Shown piece after piece: positions 40,233 to 52,240 of a stretch of 64,000 bases of DNA (within the stretch, counting starts at the first letter, position 1; every line of letters starts with the position of its first letter). Both the position numbers and the translations under genes were made by a program. This DNA is from an uncultured Bacteroidales bacterium (lineage in GTDB: Bacteria > Bacteroidota > Bacteroidia > Bacteroidales > P3). The DNA lies in assembly GCA_937915785.1 (NCBI GenBank), contig CALGGY010000027.1, forward strand, positions 19,459 through 83,458, in the 5' to 3' direction. Under the pieces are notes generated by a model. That model was not told the origin of the DNA. It did no database searches and worked only from the letters and a program-made list of their open reading frames with translations.

Positions 40233-40502
40233 ATGTATTTAACAGCAGAAAAGAAAAACGAATTCTTTGCAAAATACGGTAAAAACGAGAACGACACCGG
40301 TTCAATCGAAGCACAGGTAGCCCTGTTCACATACAGAATCCAACACCTTACAGAGCATGTGAAAGGAGCCAAGAAAGACCTCACCACAAAACGTGCACTG
40401 GTTCATATGGTAGGCAAACGCAGAAGGCTGCTCGACTATCTGAAAGAAAGAGACATTGAGCGTTACCGTAACATCATCAAAGAGCTCAACATCAGAAAAT
40501 AG
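40233..40502 (+). CDS. rpsO: 30S ribosomal protein S15
   Basis: An 89-residue protein matching S15, with the family segments YGKNENDTGSIEAQVALFT, RIQHLTEHVKGAKKDLTTKR and LVHMVGKRRRLLDYLKERD. It binds 16S rRNA and nucleates the central domain of the small subunit. It is followed by pnp, the classic rpsO-pnp pair, here separated by a strong terminator. Confidence 0.97.
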   Translation: MYLTAEKKNEFFAKYGKNENDTGSIEAQVALFTYRIQHLTEHVKGAKKDLTTKRALVHMVGKRRRLLDYLKERDIERYRNIIKELNIRK

Positions 40503-40529
40503 TTTTTCATATTTATTTGGTTATGGTTG

Positions 40530-40560
40530 AAGGCAATTAGAGTCCTAATTGCCTTTCTTC
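40530..40560 (+). terminator. Terminator between rpsO and pnp
   Basis: AAGGCAATTAG, loop AGTC, CTAATTGCCTT make an eleven-pair perfect stem followed by TCTTC. It may limit transcription into pnp or act as an RNase III type processing site, as known in Escherichia coli rpsO-pnp. Confidence 0.8.
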
Positions 40561-40638
40561 GTATTAAGAGACGAATAATTAAACAGGCATGCATGACGAT
40601 TGTATGCCGTAAGTATAAACGTAGAGAAAAAACACACG

Positions 40639-42897
40639 ATGAACATTATCAAAAAAACTATCGATATGGGTAACGGCAACGTTATCGAAATCGAGACTGG
40701 CAAACTTGCCAAACAGGCCGATGGTTCGGCAGTAGTACGAATGAACGACACCATGCTTCTGGCCACAGTTTGCGCCAAGAAAGAAGCTGGCGAGAACGTG
40801 GATTTCATGCCACTTACAGTAGAATACCAAGAAAAATACGCCGCCACCGGCCGTTTCCCCGGAGGTTTCTTCAAACGCGAAGCCCGTCCGTCGGAACACG
40901 AAATTCTCATTGCACGCCTTGTGGACCGCGCCCTGCGCCCACTCTTCCCCGACGATTTCCACGCCGAAGTGCAGGTACAGATAACCCTTATATCGTGCGA
41001 CAGGGAGACAGCCCCCGACGCCCTCGCCGCCCTCGCAGCAGCATCGGCCCTGGCAGTGTCCGACATACCTTTCAACGGTCCCGTCAGCGAAGTGCGCGTG
41101 TCGTACCTCGACGGACAGTTTGTCATCAACACCCCGCTCTCGAAAATAGACAGCGCCGACCTCGACCTGATAGTGGCCGCCACCGACGAAAACATCATGA
41201 TGGTGGAAGGCGAGATGAAAGAGGTCTCCGAAGACCTGATGCTCGAAGCCCTGAAAGCCGCCCACGAATCGATAAAACTGCAGTGCCGCGCACTTGCCGA
41301 ACTCACCGTGGAGGCAGGCAAAACCGAAAAACGAGTTTACTGCCACGAAGAGAACGACCCCGAACTGAAAGAAGCCATGAACAAAGCCGTTTATCAGCAG
41401 TGCTACGACTTTGCAAAACAGGGCATCCCCAACAAACAGTTGCGTGCCGAAGGCTTCGACAAGATAAAAGCCGACTACGTGGAATCGCTCAACCTCAGCG
41501 AAGAGGAGCTGGCCGCCAAACAGTTTATGATAGACCGCTATTTCCACGACATAGAAAAAGAGGCCATGCGCGACATGGTGCTCAACGAACGCACACGCCT
41601 CGACGGCCGCAAACTAGACGAGATACGACCCATCTGGTGCGAAGTGGACTACCTGCCCTGCGCCCATGGCTCGGCAATATTCACCCGCGGCGAAACCCAG
41701 TCGCTGTCCACCGTTACCCTCGGCACCAAACTCGACGAACAGGTTATAGACGGCGCAGTTATCGAAGGCACCAAAAATTTCCTGCTGCACTACAACTTCC
41801 CCGGCTTTGCCACCGGCGAGGTGAAAGGCAACCGCGGCCTCAGCCGCCGCGAAGTGGGACACGGCAACCTTGCATGGCGTGCCCTCAAACACGTGATACC
41901 CACAGGCCCCGAAAACCCCTACACCATACGCGTGGTGTCCGACATACTCGAAAGCAACGGCTCGTCATCGATGGCTACCGTATGCGCCGGAACACTAGCC
42001 CTGATGGACGCCGGCGTTAAAATTTCCAAACCCGTTACCGGCATTGCCATGGGACTTATCTCCAAAGGCGACAAATGGGCAGTGCTCTCCGACATCCTCG
42101 GCGATGAGGACCACCTCGGCGACATGGACTTCAAAGTAACCGGCACCCGCGACGGCATCACCGCCTGCCAGATGGACATAAAAGTTGACGGACTCTCCTA
42201 CGAGGTGCTCTCCAAAGCCCTTGCTCAGGCACACGCCGGACGCATGCACATAATGGACATAATCGAAGCCACCATAAGCAAACCCCGCGACGACTACAAA
42301 CCCTTTGTTCCGCGCATTGTGCAGATACAGATACCAAAAGACTGCATCGGTGCCGTTATCGGCAAGGGTGGCGAAGTTATACAGAAAATCCAAGCCGAGA
42401 CCAACACCGTCATCAACATCGAAGAAGACGGCAACTTCGGCATCGTGGATGTGGCTTCGAGCAACAAGGACGACATCGAGGCCGCCATCGAATGGATCAA
42501 AGGTATCTGCGCCGTTCCGGAAGTGGGCACCGTTTACCAAGGCACCGTTAAGAGTATCGTGGAATTCGGAGCTTTCATCGAGATACTCCCCGGCAAGGAA
42601 GGTCTGCTACACATTTCGGAATACGACTGGAAACGCAGCGACACCCTTGAAAACCTCGTTCACGAAGGCGACACCATTGAGGTGAAACTGCTGGAATACG
42701 ACGACAAGAGCGGCAAGATGCGCCTTTCGCGCAAAGCCCTGCTGCCCAAACCCGAAGGCTACGTGGAACCCGAAAAAGGCCCGCGTCGCAACGGCGGCGA
42801 CCGTCGTCCCCCACGCCGCGACGGCGACAGCAACCGTCCGCACCGCGACGGCGGCGAACGCAACCACCTCAACAGTGGCGGCAACCACAGAAGATAA
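40639..42897 (+). CDS. pnp: Polynucleotide phosphorylase
   Basis: A 752-residue PNPase with two RNase PH domains, a helical linker, a KH domain ([20 protein letters not shown]) and an S1 domain ([20 protein letters not shown]). The RNase PH segment [21 protein letters not shown] and [17 protein letters not shown] are typical. It degrades RNA phosphorolytically. The C-terminus is an unusual Arg/Gly/Asp-rich disordered tail ([20 protein letters not shown]) likely to bind RNA. The start is the ATG at 40639; a longer in-frame start at 40600 lies in the leader. A terminator follows at 42921. Confidence 0.97.
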   Translation: MNIIKKTIDMGNGNVIEIETGKLAKQADGSAVVRMNDTMLLATVCAKKEAGENVDFMPLTVEYQEKYAATGRFPGGFFKREARPSEHEILIARLVDRALRPLFPDDFHAEVQVQITLISCDRETAPDALAALAAASALAVSDIPFNGPVSEVRVSYLDGQFVINTPLSKIDSADLDLIVAATDENIMMVEGEMKEVSEDLMLEALKAAHESIKLQCRALAELTVEAGKTEKRVYCHEENDPELKEAMNKAVYQQCYDFAKQGIPNKQLRAEGFDKIKADYVESLNLSEEELAAKQFMIDRYFHDIEKEAMRDMVLNERTRLDGRKLDEIRPIWCEVDYLPCAHGSAIFTRGETQSLSTVTLGTKLDEQVIDGAVIEGTKNFLLHYNFPGFATGEVKGNRGLSRREVGHGNLAWRALKHVIPTGPENPYTIRVVSDILESNGSSSMATVCAGTLALMDAGVKISKPVTGIAMGLISKGDKWAVLSDILGDEDHLGDMDFKVTGTRDGITACQMDIKVDGLSYEVLSKALAQAHAGRMHIMDIIEATISKPRDDYKPFVPRIVQIQIPKDCIGAVIGKGGEVIQKIQAETNTVINIEEDGNFGIVDVASSNKDDIEAAIEWIKGICAVPEVGTVYQGTVKSIVEFGAFIEILPGKEGLLHISEYDWKRSDTLENLVHEGDTIEVKLLEYDDKSGKMRLSRKALLPKPEGYVEPEKGPRRNGGDRRPPRRDGDSNRPHRDGGERNHLNSGGNHRR

Positions 42898-42920
42898 AAT
42901 AAATTCATTTTTATAAAGGA

Positions 42921-42952
42921 ACGGGCGGGAGCATTTCTCGCCTGTTTTTTTT
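42921..42952 (+). terminator. Terminator after pnp
   Basis: An approximate GC-rich stem ACGGGCGGGAG/CTCGCCTGT with a short loop is followed by eight T. The remaining gap to 43033 carries an inverted repeat ACCATC/GATGGT (about 42990-43010) of unknown role. Confidence 0.65.
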
Positions 42953-43033
42953 GACAATAAGCGCAACCTAAACATCGAAATTATCAACCATCGGCCACCA
43001 ATTGATGGTCGATTACCCCACACAAAAAAAACT

Positions 43034-43065
43034 CTTGCATTTTTCGCAAAAAAATCGTATCTTTG
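43034..43065 (+). promoter_or_regulatory. Promoter of yebC-glnS
   Basis: CTTG (43034-43037), 20 bases, TATCTTTG (43058-43065), a full match. It lies 112 bases before the yebC start, so the mRNA has a leader. Confidence 0.6.
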
Positions 43066-43177
43066 CAGGTTGAATTGTCGTGTTACACTCAATGTCGACA
43101 TATCGCAAACACCGACAAAACAACACTTTATATATACAACAACACAATAATAACACTTTATAAAACCAGCAATTACC

Positions 43178-43888
43178 ATGGGAAGAGCGTTTGAATACCG
43201 CAAGGCAAGAAAACTGAAACGTTGGGGCAACATGGCCCGCACATTCACCAAAATAGGCAAAGAAATAGAGATGGCCGTGAAAGCCGGCGGCCCCGACCCA
43301 GCCAGCAACCTGCGCCTGCGCCTGCTTATGCAGACCGCCAAAAACGAAAGCATGCCCAAGGAAAATGTGGAACGCGCCATAAAACGCGCCATAAGCAAGG
43401 ACACAAGCGACTACAAAGAGGTGGTTTACGACGGCAAAGGGCCTCACGGCATAGCCATTGTGGTGGAAACTGCTACCGACAACCCCACACGCACCGTGGC
43501 CAACGTGCGCGCCGCTTTTGTACGCGGAAAAGGCGAACTGGGAACCATGGGCATGAACGATTTCCTTTTCGAACGCAAATGTAGCTTCGTGGTGGCTTGG
43601 CACGACGGCATCGACATGGAGTCCCTCGAACTCGAACTTATCGACTGCGACATAGACGAGGTGTTCCGCGACGAAGACGAGATAATGATCTACGCCGATT
43701 TCAAAAACTACGGCGCCATATCCAAATATCTGGAAGATAACAGTTTGGAAATAAAGAGCTTTAAGTTTGAACGCATACCGCTAACCCTCCGAGAACTCAC
43801 TCCCGAACAGCAGGAGGACGTTTACGGACTTATCGAACGTCTGGAAAACGACGACGATGTTACCAACGTTTTCCACAACATGGCCTGA
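43178..43888 (+). CDS. YebC/PmpR family protein
   Basis: A 236-residue protein with the TACO1/YebC signature MGRAFEYRKARKLKRWGNMA at the N-terminus and the three-domain alpha-beta arrangement. YebC-like proteins were long called transcription factors; more recent work links them to relief of ribosome stalling at proline stretches. It is followed by glnS at 42 bases. All conserved segments are present (AMKAGGPDPASNLRLR-type N-terminal domain, GTMGMNDFLFER). Confidence 0.9.
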   Translation: MGRAFEYRKARKLKRWGNMARTFTKIGKEIEMAVKAGGPDPASNLRLRLLMQTAKNESMPKENVERAIKRAISKDTSDYKEVVYDGKGPHGIAIVVETATDNPTRTVANVRAAFVRGKGELGTMGMNDFLFERKCSFVVAWHDGIDMESLELELIDCDIDEVFRDEDEIMIYADFKNYGAISKYLEDNSLEIKSFKFERIPLTLRELTPEQQEDVYGLIERLENDDDVTNVFHNMA

Positions 43889-43930
43889 TGACGATACCGT
43901 ATTAAATCCACCAACAACAACGCATTTACA

Positions 43931-45604
<1,674 letters not shown>

Positions 45605-45674
45605 TTACAAACCATTTACAGCAATAAAATAAGATTTTTCTCGTTTTGTTTACTAACTTGAAAAATATTTGAAC

Positions 45675-46184
45675 ATGAAAAAAATAGCATTTCTTACTGT
45701 GATATTAGCAGCCTGCACCATATTTCAGGCCAACGCGCAAAAACTGTTCCCCTCGCAGGCCGACAACGGCAAATGGGGCTATGTCGACGAAGATGACGAA
45801 TGGATAATTCCTCCGCGTTTCGACGACGCCCTCTACGAATCGGACGGCGGCATGTACGGTGTTAAACAGCGCGGTAAATGGGGCATGGCCGGATACCACG
45901 GCGAAATTTTGGTGGAAACAAAATACGACCAAGTGCAAACCTGCATCGACTACACAAAATATGTGTACCCCTACGTGCTCGGCGCCGTGCAAAAAGGCGG
46001 CAAATGGGCTTTCGTAACCATTCAGGGCGTGGAAGTCACCCCCTTCAAATACGACGAGGTGCGCATCCATGCCGGACAATACAGTTTCAAAATCCGTCAA
46101 GGCAACACCGAAATCCGCGGACATCTGGGACGCGATGTGGAAGAGCTTATAGACGAGGAACGCGAGCTGCCAGCACGCAAATAG
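45675..46184 (+). CDS. Exported WG-repeat protein
   Basis: A 169-residue protein with a signal peptide (MKKIAFLTVILAACTIFQANA) and three WG repeats recognisable by GKWGYVDEDDEWIIPP, KWGMAGYHGEILVETKYDQV and GKWAFVTIQGVEVTPFKYDEV. WG-repeat proteins are beta-propeller-like or beta-strand arrays of unknown role in Bacteroidota envelopes. The ATG follows a run of AT and its poly-A (seven A) is in frame, unlike two other genes in this window. Confidence 0.85.
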   Translation: MKKIAFLTVILAACTIFQANAQKLFPSQADNGKWGYVDEDDEWIIPPRFDDALYESDGGMYGVKQRGKWGMAGYHGEILVETKYDQVQTCIDYTKYVYPYVLGAVQKGGKWAFVTIQGVEVTPFKYDEVRIHAGQYSFKIRQGNTEIRGHLGRDVEELIDEERELPARK

Positions 46185-46211
46185 CACCGCAACACGCTGA
46201 CACACACCGAA

Positions 46212-47531
46212 ATGCTGCTCGTTTACTGCAAAAAGGTTACCAACCGTGCCGGATATGTCTTCAACCTGATTTTCGAGACTATACTCGGCACCGAGTTCGA
46301 AATAACCTCCGACACCGACTTTTTTGCAAACTACAACGGCTCTAAAGTGTGCTACAACAGCACTAAATTTACCGACGACTGCATTTTTGTAAAATCGACG
46401 GAACTGCTTTTCCAACACTCCATCTATATTCCCGACACCTATTGTTTCGACTGGGATGGAGTGTCAGCCTTTTTCGACACAAACAACAGCGACGCCGACC
46501 TGCCGTTCGACATTTTCGCCGCAAGTTTCTACCTTGTTTCACGCTACGAGGAGTATCTTCCTTTCAAAGCCGACAGCATGGGCTGCTACGATGTTTCTAA
46601 CAGCTTGGCTTTCAAAAACGGGTTCCTCGAAAAACCGGTTATCGACATCTGGGCATGGCGGTTGGCAGACGTTATACACAAAAAATTCCCCTTATGGGGG
46701 ATGCCCAAACGGTATTTCAACTTCATCACCACTGTGAACATCGGGCAGGCATACAAATACAAACGCATCGGCATGCTCCGCACCATCTACGGCTATTTCC
46801 ACGACGCCCTGAAACGCGACTGGCCTCATGTGAAACAGCGTACACAGGTGTTGCTAAACCTTCAGCCCGACCCCTACGACAACTACGAAACCATTGTAAA
46901 TATTTCGGCACAATACAGCCACAAGCTGGTGTTCTGGGCGTTGATGTGCGACTATTCGCCATACGACCACAACATATCATACCGCAACCAGCACCTTCGC
47001 GATATGCTGAAAAACTTGGCCGATTTCGGAAAAGTGGGCATAGCCATGTCGTACGAATCGGAAGGCGAGCTGCAAACACAAACCGCTGAAACCGAGCGTC
47101 TTGCCGACATACTGCACAAGCCAGTGATACGCAGCCGTTTCAACAACCAAAAATTCATGCTGCCTTTGGACTACAAAAACCTGAACAAAATAGGAATTGA
47201 AAAGGATTTTTCGATGGGCTACCGCAACACTGTGGGCTTTCGGGCTGGCACCTGCACGCCATTCCATCTTTTCAACATCGACGCCGACAGGGAGTATCCT
47301 CTTCTGGTGTACCCTACCCCACTCCCCGAACCGCTGCTCTCATCGCACTCCGCCTCCGAAGCCGTTGAATTAACAAAAAAAGTGATTGCCGAAGTGGACG
47401 CCGTTGACGGAACTTTTGTAAATACTTGGAAATTAGATACATTGTCAAACCCCGACAAAATCCAAGCCTTTGAGGAAACTCTTGCTCTCTGCAAAAGCAC
47501 AAAAGACAATAACCAACTAAAAAACAGATAG
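46212..47531 (+). CDS. Polysaccharide deacetylase-like protein (DUF7033-type N-terminus)
   Basis: A 439-residue protein that opens MLLVYCKKVTNRAGYVFNLI and contains FNNQKFMLPLDYKNLNKIGI and NTVGFRAGTCTPFHLFNIDA, as in deacetylase-like proteins of Bacteroidota that follow a DUF7033-like N-terminal domain. I could not identify all the metal ligands of a classical NodB domain, so activity is uncertain. It is followed two bases later by rfaD, so it may act on lipopolysaccharide or surface sugar. Confidence 0.68.
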   Translation: MLLVYCKKVTNRAGYVFNLIFETILGTEFEITSDTDFFANYNGSKVCYNSTKFTDDCIFVKSTELLFQHSIYIPDTYCFDWDGVSAFFDTNNSDADLPFDIFAASFYLVSRYEEYLPFKADSMGCYDVSNSLAFKNGFLEKPVIDIWAWRLADVIHKKFPLWGMPKRYFNFITTVNIGQAYKYKRIGMLRTIYGYFHDALKRDWPHVKQRTQVLLNLQPDPYDNYETIVNISAQYSHKLVFWALMCDYSPYDHNISYRNQHLRDMLKNLADFGKVGIAMSYESEGELQTQTAETERLADILHKPVIRSRFNNQKFMLPLDYKNLNKIGIEKDFSMGYRNTVGFRAGTCTPFHLFNIDADREYPLLVYPTPLPEPLLSSHSASEAVELTKKVIAEVDAVDGTFVNTWKLDTLSNPDKIQAFEETLALCKSTKDNNQLKNR

Positions 47532-47533
47532 AT

Positions 47534-48499
47534 ATGATTATAGTAACCGGTGCCGCCGGATTTATTGCTTCCGCCCTTGTGGGCACCCTTAACCAACAGG
47601 GAATAACCGACATTGCAATTGTTGACGATTTTTCCAAAGAACAAAAATCAAACAACTGGAAATCAAAAAAACACACAACAAAAATAGACCGTTCGCAGTT
47701 TGTGGACTGGTTCGAGAAAAACGCACAACTCGTTGATTTTGTTTTCCATATCGGAGCCCGCACCGACACCACGGAGTTTGACTGGAACGTGTTTGTGAAA
47801 CTGAATCTGGAATACACCAAAAGCATCTGGACGATATGTTCAAAACACGGCATACCAATGATTTACGCCTCGTCGGCTGCCACCTACGGCGACGGTTCGC
47901 TCGGCTATCGCGACAGCCACGACATTGTGGAGCAGCTGCAGCCGCTGAACCCCTACGGCCGGTCGAAAAACGAGTTCGACAAATGGGCACTGAAACAGAC
48001 GCAGCAACCTCCGTTCTGGGCAGGACTTAAATTTTTCAACGTTTACGGGCCCAACGAATACCACAAAGGACGGATGGCATCGGTGATACTGCACACTTTC
48101 GAAACGGTTCGCAAAACGGGCAAAATGCAGCTCTTCCGTTCACACAACCCCAATTTCGAGGACGGCATGCAGCTTCGCGACTTTGTTTACGTGAAAGACG
48201 TGGTCTCGGTAATTCTGCACCTTTACCAAACCAAGCAACAGTGCGGACTTTACAACGTGGGCACCGGTCATGCGCAAAGTTTCCTCGACCTTGCCAACGC
48301 CACGTTCCACGCCATGGGGTTGCGGCCCAACATCGAATTTATCGACATGCCCCTTGACATACGCGACAAATACCAGTATTTCACCGAAGCGGACATCACA
48401 AAACTCCGCTCCTCCGGCTACGAAAAGCCCTTCCACAACCTGCGTCAAGGTGTTGCCGATTACGTAAAAAATTATCTGATACCAAACAAGTACATATAA
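47534..48499 (+). CDS. rfaD (hldD): ADP-L-glycero-D-manno-heptose 6-epimerase
   Basis: A 321-residue NAD(P)-binding epimerase: GAAGFIASALV nucleotide loop, Ser/Tyr catalytic YASSAATYG and YGRSKNEFD (Tyr-x3-Lys), and the substrate loop FFNVYGPNEYHKGRM. It converts ADP-D-glycero- to ADP-L-glycero-manno-heptose for the LPS inner core, and pairs with kdsC, the KDO phosphatase next to it (overlap by one base). Confidence 0.9.
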   Translation: MIIVTGAAGFIASALVGTLNQQGITDIAIVDDFSKEQKSNNWKSKKHTTKIDRSQFVDWFEKNAQLVDFVFHIGARTDTTEFDWNVFVKLNLEYTKSIWTICSKHGIPMIYASSAATYGDGSLGYRDSHDIVEQLQPLNPYGRSKNEFDKWALKQTQQPPFWAGLKFFNVYGPNEYHKGRMASVILHTFETVRKTGKMQLFRSHNPNFEDGMQLRDFVYVKDVVSVILHLYQTKQQCGLYNVGTGHAQSFLDLANATFHAMGLRPNIEFIDMPLDIRDKYQYFTEADITKLRSSGYEKPFHNLRQGVADYVKNYLIPNKYI

Positions 48500-49023
48500 T
48501 GAACTACAAAAGCAAACTGCACGACATAAAAGCCTTTGTGTTTGATTTCGATGGAGTTATGACCGACGGTTCCGTTTGGACTATGTTCAATGGCGACACC
48601 GTTCGCGCCGGCAACATTAAGGATGGTTTTGCGTTACAATACGCCAAAAAGAAAGGCTACATCACCGCGGTACTTTCCGGAGCCACATCGCTTAGCATCT
48701 ACAACCGTATGGTGGCCCTCGGCACCGCCCCCGACGACATTATGACTGGCTGCGCCGACAAAACAGTGGCATTCGAGAAATTCCTTAAAAGGCACAACCT
48801 ATCCGAAAAACAGGTGCTGTACATGGGCGACGACCTGCCCGATTTCCACATCATGCAACGTGCCGGAGTGGCCACCTGTCCCTCCGACGCAGCCGAGGAG
48901 ATAAAACAGATTGCCGACTACATTTCCATCCACCCAGGAGGCAAAGGCTGCGTGCGCGACGTTATAGAGCAGACCCTACGCCTGCACGGCAACTGGTTCC
49001 ACCCCGACGCTGTGGTTTGGTAG
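48499..49023 (+). CDS. kdsC: KDO 8-phosphate phosphatase (KdsC)
   Basis: A 174-residue HAD phosphatase of the KdsC family: FDFDGVMTDG at the N-terminus (nucleophile Asp), GATSLSI motif II, Lys in CADKTVAFEKFLK, and GDDLPDFHIMQRAG with Asp pair of motif IV. It makes KDO for lipid A. It starts at the last base of the rfaD stop (TAATG), so translation is coupled. Confidence 0.93.
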   Translation: MNYKSKLHDIKAFVFDFDGVMTDGSVWTMFNGDTVRAGNIKDGFALQYAKKKGYITAVLSGATSLSIYNRMVALGTAPDDIMTGCADKTVAFEKFLKRHNLSEKQVLYMGDDLPDFHIMQRAGVATCPSDAAEEIKQIADYISIHPGGKGCVRDVIEQTLRLHGNWFHPDAVVW

Positions 49024-49055
49024 CTATAGTCTTATCTTGACTACAGACACAAAAA

Positions 49056-49084
49056 GGGATGCTCTATTGGCATCCCCCTTTTCT
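49056..49084. terminator. Bidirectional terminator between kdsC and dut
   Basis: GGGATGC (49056-49062), loop TCTATTG, GCATCCC (49070-49076) with CCTTTTTC after it and AAAAA before it, so T-runs are available on both strands for the convergent genes. Confidence 0.8.
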
Positions 49085-49106
49085 TTTATACATTTTTGAT
49101 TACAAA

Positions 49107-49544
49107 CTACTTGGTTCCAGTGTGCCCGAACCCTCCAGCCCCCCGTTCGGAGTCGGAAAGGCTGTCGCACTGCTGCCACTGCACTGTTTCGTGTTTGGCG
49201 ATAACAATTTGTGCTATGCGTTCGCCGTCAACCATTTCGAAATCCTCGTTGGAGAAATTTATAAGCAGCACACAAATCTCGCCACGGTAGTCGGCGTCGA
49301 TGGTGCCCGGCGAATTGAGCACGGTGATACCCTTTTTCAATGCCAGACCGCTACGTGGGCGTATCTGAGCCTCGTAGCCTGCGGGCAGCTCAATAAAAAG
49401 GCCGGTTTTCACCAATTTGCGTTCCATAGGACGGATAACAATGCTGCCGTCGGGCAGAAAAGCCCTGAGGTCCATGCCTGCCGAAAGAGCCGTGCCGTAG
49501 TTTGGCAAAGGGTGGTGCGAGGTGTTTACTATACGTATTTCCAT
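49107..49544 (-). CDS. dut: dUTP diphosphatase (dUTPase)
   Basis: A 145-residue trimeric dUTPase. The five motifs are visible: [39 protein letters not shown] and the C-terminal [13 protein letters not shown]. It cleaves dUTP to dUMP and PPi. It ends the minus-strand run M23 peptidase, trmD, clpP, dut. Confidence 0.96.
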   Translation of the reverse strand: MEIRIVNTSHHPLPNYGTALSAGMDLRAFLPDGSIVIRPMERKLVKTGLFIELPAGYEAQIRPRSGLALKKGITVLNSPGTIDADYRGEICVLLINFSNEDFEMVDGERIAQIVIAKHETVQWQQCDSLSDSERGAGGFGHTGTK

Positions 49545-49549
49545 ACGGG

Positions 49550-50224
49550 TTACTCGTTGTCGTTGCGTTTGCTGAGAATCTCGTCAATCATGCCATATTC
49601 GAGAGCTTCCTGCGAGGTCATCCAGTAGTCGCGGTCGCCATCGGCCCAAATTTTGTCGAAAGGCTGGCCGGAGTGTTTGGCAATTATTTCGTAGAGTTCA
49701 TGCTTCAGTTTGCCAATTTCGCGGGCGGTTATCTCGATGTCGCTGGCCTGGCCTTCTGCGCCGCCAAGAGGCTGGTGTATAAGCACACGCGAGTGCGAGA
49801 GGGCAGCCCTGCGGCCTTTGGAGCCTGCGCAAAGCAGCACCGATGCCATGCTTGCCGCCAAGCCAGTGCACACTGTCTGTATTTCAGGGCTAATAAGCTG
49901 CATGGTGTCGTATATCCCCAAACCGGCATACACGGAGCCTCCCGGCGAGTTGATGTAGATGGTGATGTCGCGGCTGTTGTCCGACGATTCGAGGAAAAGC
50001 AGCTGTGCTTGGATAACGTTGGCAACGGTGTCGTCGATAGGCACGCCGAGGAAAATGATGCGGTCCATCATAAGGCGCGAAAACACGTCCATCTGTGCCA
50101 CGTTGAGCTGACGTTCTTCTATAATGGTGGGGTTCAGGTAGTTGGTTACAACCGATGTGTATTTGTCGAAAGCCGTGCTGCTGATGCCACGGTGTTTTAT
50201 TGCATATTTGCGGAATTCGTCCAT
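49550..50224 (-). CDS. clpP: ATP-dependent Clp protease proteolytic subunit
   Basis: A 224-residue ClpP with the catalytic Ser in [14 protein letters not shown] and the His in [11 protein letters not shown], and the tetradecamer contact [19 protein letters not shown]. It works with ClpX/ClpA (not seen here). Five bases separate it from dut. The N-terminus lacks a propeptide-like extension beyond about 20 residues. Confidence 0.95.
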   Translation of the reverse strand: MDEFRKYAIKHRGISSTAFDKYTSVVTNYLNPTIIEERQLNVAQMDVFSRLMMDRIIFLGVPIDDTVANVIQAQLLFLESSDNSRDITIYINSPGGSVYAGLGIYDTMQLISPEIQTVCTGLAASMASVLLCAGSKGRRAALSHSRVLIHQPLGGAEGQASDIEITAREIGKLKHELYEIIAKHSGQPFDKIWADGDRDYWMTSQEALEYGMIDEILSKRNDNE

Positions 50225-50256
50225 TGGTGTGTATTTTATTTGTTTTTAATTGATAT

Positions 50257-50937
50257 TTAATTGTCGTTCAACAGATTTGGGCGGCGTTGGCGAGTGCGTT
50301 GCACCGACTGTTCGTAGCGCCACTGCTCTATTTTTTCATGGTTGCCCGAAAGCAGAATGTCCGGCACTTTCCATCCGCGGAACTCCATGGGGCGCGTGTA
50401 GGCGGGAGGCGAGATGAGGTTGTTCTGGAACGAGTCGCTCAGGGCGGATGTTTCATCGTTCAGAACGCCGGGTATGAGTCGCGTTACGCTGTCCACGATA
50501 ACGGCCGCCGCCAGCTCGCCGCCGGTAAGCACGTAGTCGCCTATCGAAATTTCGAGGGTGATGAAATGTTCGCGTATGCGTTCGTCTATGCCTTTGTAGT
50601 GTCCGCACAGTATCATCACGTTGTTGAGCATCGACAGACAGTTGCTACGTTGCTGCGAAAGCAACTCGCCGTCGGGTGCGGTATAAATTATTTCGTCGTA
50701 GGAGCGTTCCTTTTTCAGGTCGTCGATGCACAGAGCCACGGGTTCTATACCTATCACCATGCCTGCCCCACCGCCATAGGCGTAGTCGTCAACGCTGCCG
50801 TAGTTGTTCTGCGAATAGTCGTGAAGGTCGTGCAGATGTATCTCGGCAAGCTGTTTGTTCTGCGCTCTTTTCAGTATAGACTCCTGAAAAAAGGACGACA
50901 ACATGTTGGGGAACAATGTTATAATGTCGAAACGCAT
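50257..50937 (-). CDS. trmD: tRNA (guanine37-N1)-methyltransferase
   Basis: A 226-residue SPOUT methyltransferase with [26 protein letters not shown] and [14 protein letters not shown], the trefoil-knot AdoMet-binding segments. It makes m1G37. It lies 32 bases upstream of clpP in the same direction. Confidence 0.96.
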   Translation of the reverse strand: MRFDIITLFPNMLSSFFQESILKRAQNKQLAEIHLHDLHDYSQNNYGSVDDYAYGGGAGMVIGIEPVALCIDDLKKERSYDEIIYTAPDGELLSQQRSNCLSMLNNVMILCGHYKGIDERIREHFITLEISIGDYVLTGGELAAAVIVDSVTRLIPGVLNDETSALSDSFQNNLISPPAYTRPMEFRGWKVPDILLSGNHEKIEQWRYEQSVQRTRQRRPNLLNDN

Positions 50938-50977
50938 AATAGGGGCTGCGAATTATATGATGATTGACAGGTGTTTG

Positions 50978-52039
50978 CTACCTCACTCGAATTTTCTGGC
51001 CGAGACGCAGTGTGCTTGTGCGGCGTATGCCGTTAAGTTGGCAGAGACGTTTCACCGAAGTGTGGTTGCGGGCTGCAATGGCACCGAGGGTGTCGCCTTT
51101 GCGGACGGTGTGGTATTTGCCACCCGAGCGCGAGCCGCGGGCCACCTGTGCGTTGCTGTTTTTGTGGCGGAACAGGCTGTTGTTCACTTCAAGGGTTTCG
51201 CTGACGAGTTTCTTGTCGACGAAATCCACCACGGCTTCGGGATTCATGGCGGAACCGAGGTATCGGGTTTCGAAATGCAGGTGGCTGCCAAAGCTGCGTC
51301 CGGTGTTGCCAACAAGGCCTATCTGTTCGCCGGCTTTCACTGTCTGTCCGCTTTTAACATCGATATGCGAGAGGTGTGCATAATAGGTTTCCAGCCCGTT
51401 GCCATGACGAATAACCACGAGGTTGCCATACGATTTGTTGCGTTTTGCCACACGCACTGTTCCGTTGAATGCGGCATATACCGGGGTGCCGGTGGGCATG
51501 GCAAGGTCGATGCCGTAGTGGAAACGGCGGCGACGCGGTCCAAAACGGGAGCTGATATGGTAGTCGGCCAATGGGCATACGAACTTTTCCTTATTGCCGT
51601 TGACGAGCTGAAGCAGTATCGAAGAGTCGGCGCTGAGGTTCAGCATGGAGGCGTAGTGGATGGCGTTGGTGTCGAAACTGGCATAAAGGATGTCGGCTTC
51701 GCTTTCGGCACCAGGGTCGGTTTCGTCGTCCTCTTTGCTTTCCAGACGTTCAAATATTTTCTTTTTCAGATAATGCTCGGTACGCTGACGGTGCGCTGTG
51801 TCAGTTTTCCGCACTGACGAAACCACCTGACGATCGGTGGAGGATGTGGCTGGCTGGTTGCTGCCCGATATTTTAGGCATTTCGACAGACACATTTTCCG
51901 ATTCGTCGTCGAAATACATCACGTCTAAACCATTAACTTGATAAACAGAACGTTGTGCGGTTCCTTTGTTGGTTTGTGCGGTTGCGAAAGTAGCTGTCAG
52001 AACAGCGGCAGCGGCTATCAAAATCGTTTTTATCCTCAT
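50978..52039 (-). CDS. M23 peptidase with LysM domain
   Basis: A 353-residue exported protein: signal peptide (MRIKTILIAAAAVLTATFATAQ), an M23/LytM endopeptidase domain with HYGIDLAMPTGTP (His, Asp) and GSHLHFETR (His-x-His), and a C-terminal LysM (YHTVRKGDTLGAIAARNH). The variable N-terminal third is disordered. It cuts peptidoglycan cross-links, probably for cell division or growth. The start MRIK at 52039 is preferred; three extra residues are possible from 52048. Confidence 0.92.
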   Translation of the reverse strand: MRIKTILIAAAAVLTATFATAQTNKGTAQRSVYQVNGLDVMYFDDESENVSVEMPKISGSNQPATSSTDRQVVSSVRKTDTAHRQRTEHYLKKKIFERLESKEDDETDPGAESEADILYASFDTNAIHYASMLNLSADSSILLQLVNGNKEKFVCPLADYHISSRFGPRRRRFHYGIDLAMPTGTPVYAAFNGTVRVAKRNKSYGNLVVIRHGNGLETYYAHLSHIDVKSGQTVKAGEQIGLVGNTGRSFGSHLHFETRYLGSAMNPEAVVDFVDKKLVSETLEVNNSLFRHKNSNAQVARGSRSGGKYHTVRKGDTLGAIAARNHTSVKRLCQLNGIRRTSTLRLGQKIRVR

Positions 52040-52174
52040 AAAAATCAACGTTTTGAAAAAGAAATTACTATTTTAATATACCAATTGCAGAAGGTGGAGG
52101 ACCTTCCACAAAAACGTTTGCAAAGATAGCATTTTTTTTTGAAACCACCAAATTTCTTGCGCATTTTTTAATTT

Positions 52175-52206
52175 TTTGTTTATTTGCGGAAAAAATCGTA
52201 TATTTG
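52175..52206 (+). promoter_or_regulatory. Promoter of DUF4249 lipoprotein-tamB run
   Basis: TTTG (52175-52178), 20 bases, TATATTTG (52199-52206), a full match, 34 bases before the ATG at 52241. Confidence 0.72.
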
Positions 52207-52240
52207 CAATTTTGTATTGTCCATAAAAAAACGAAATAAA

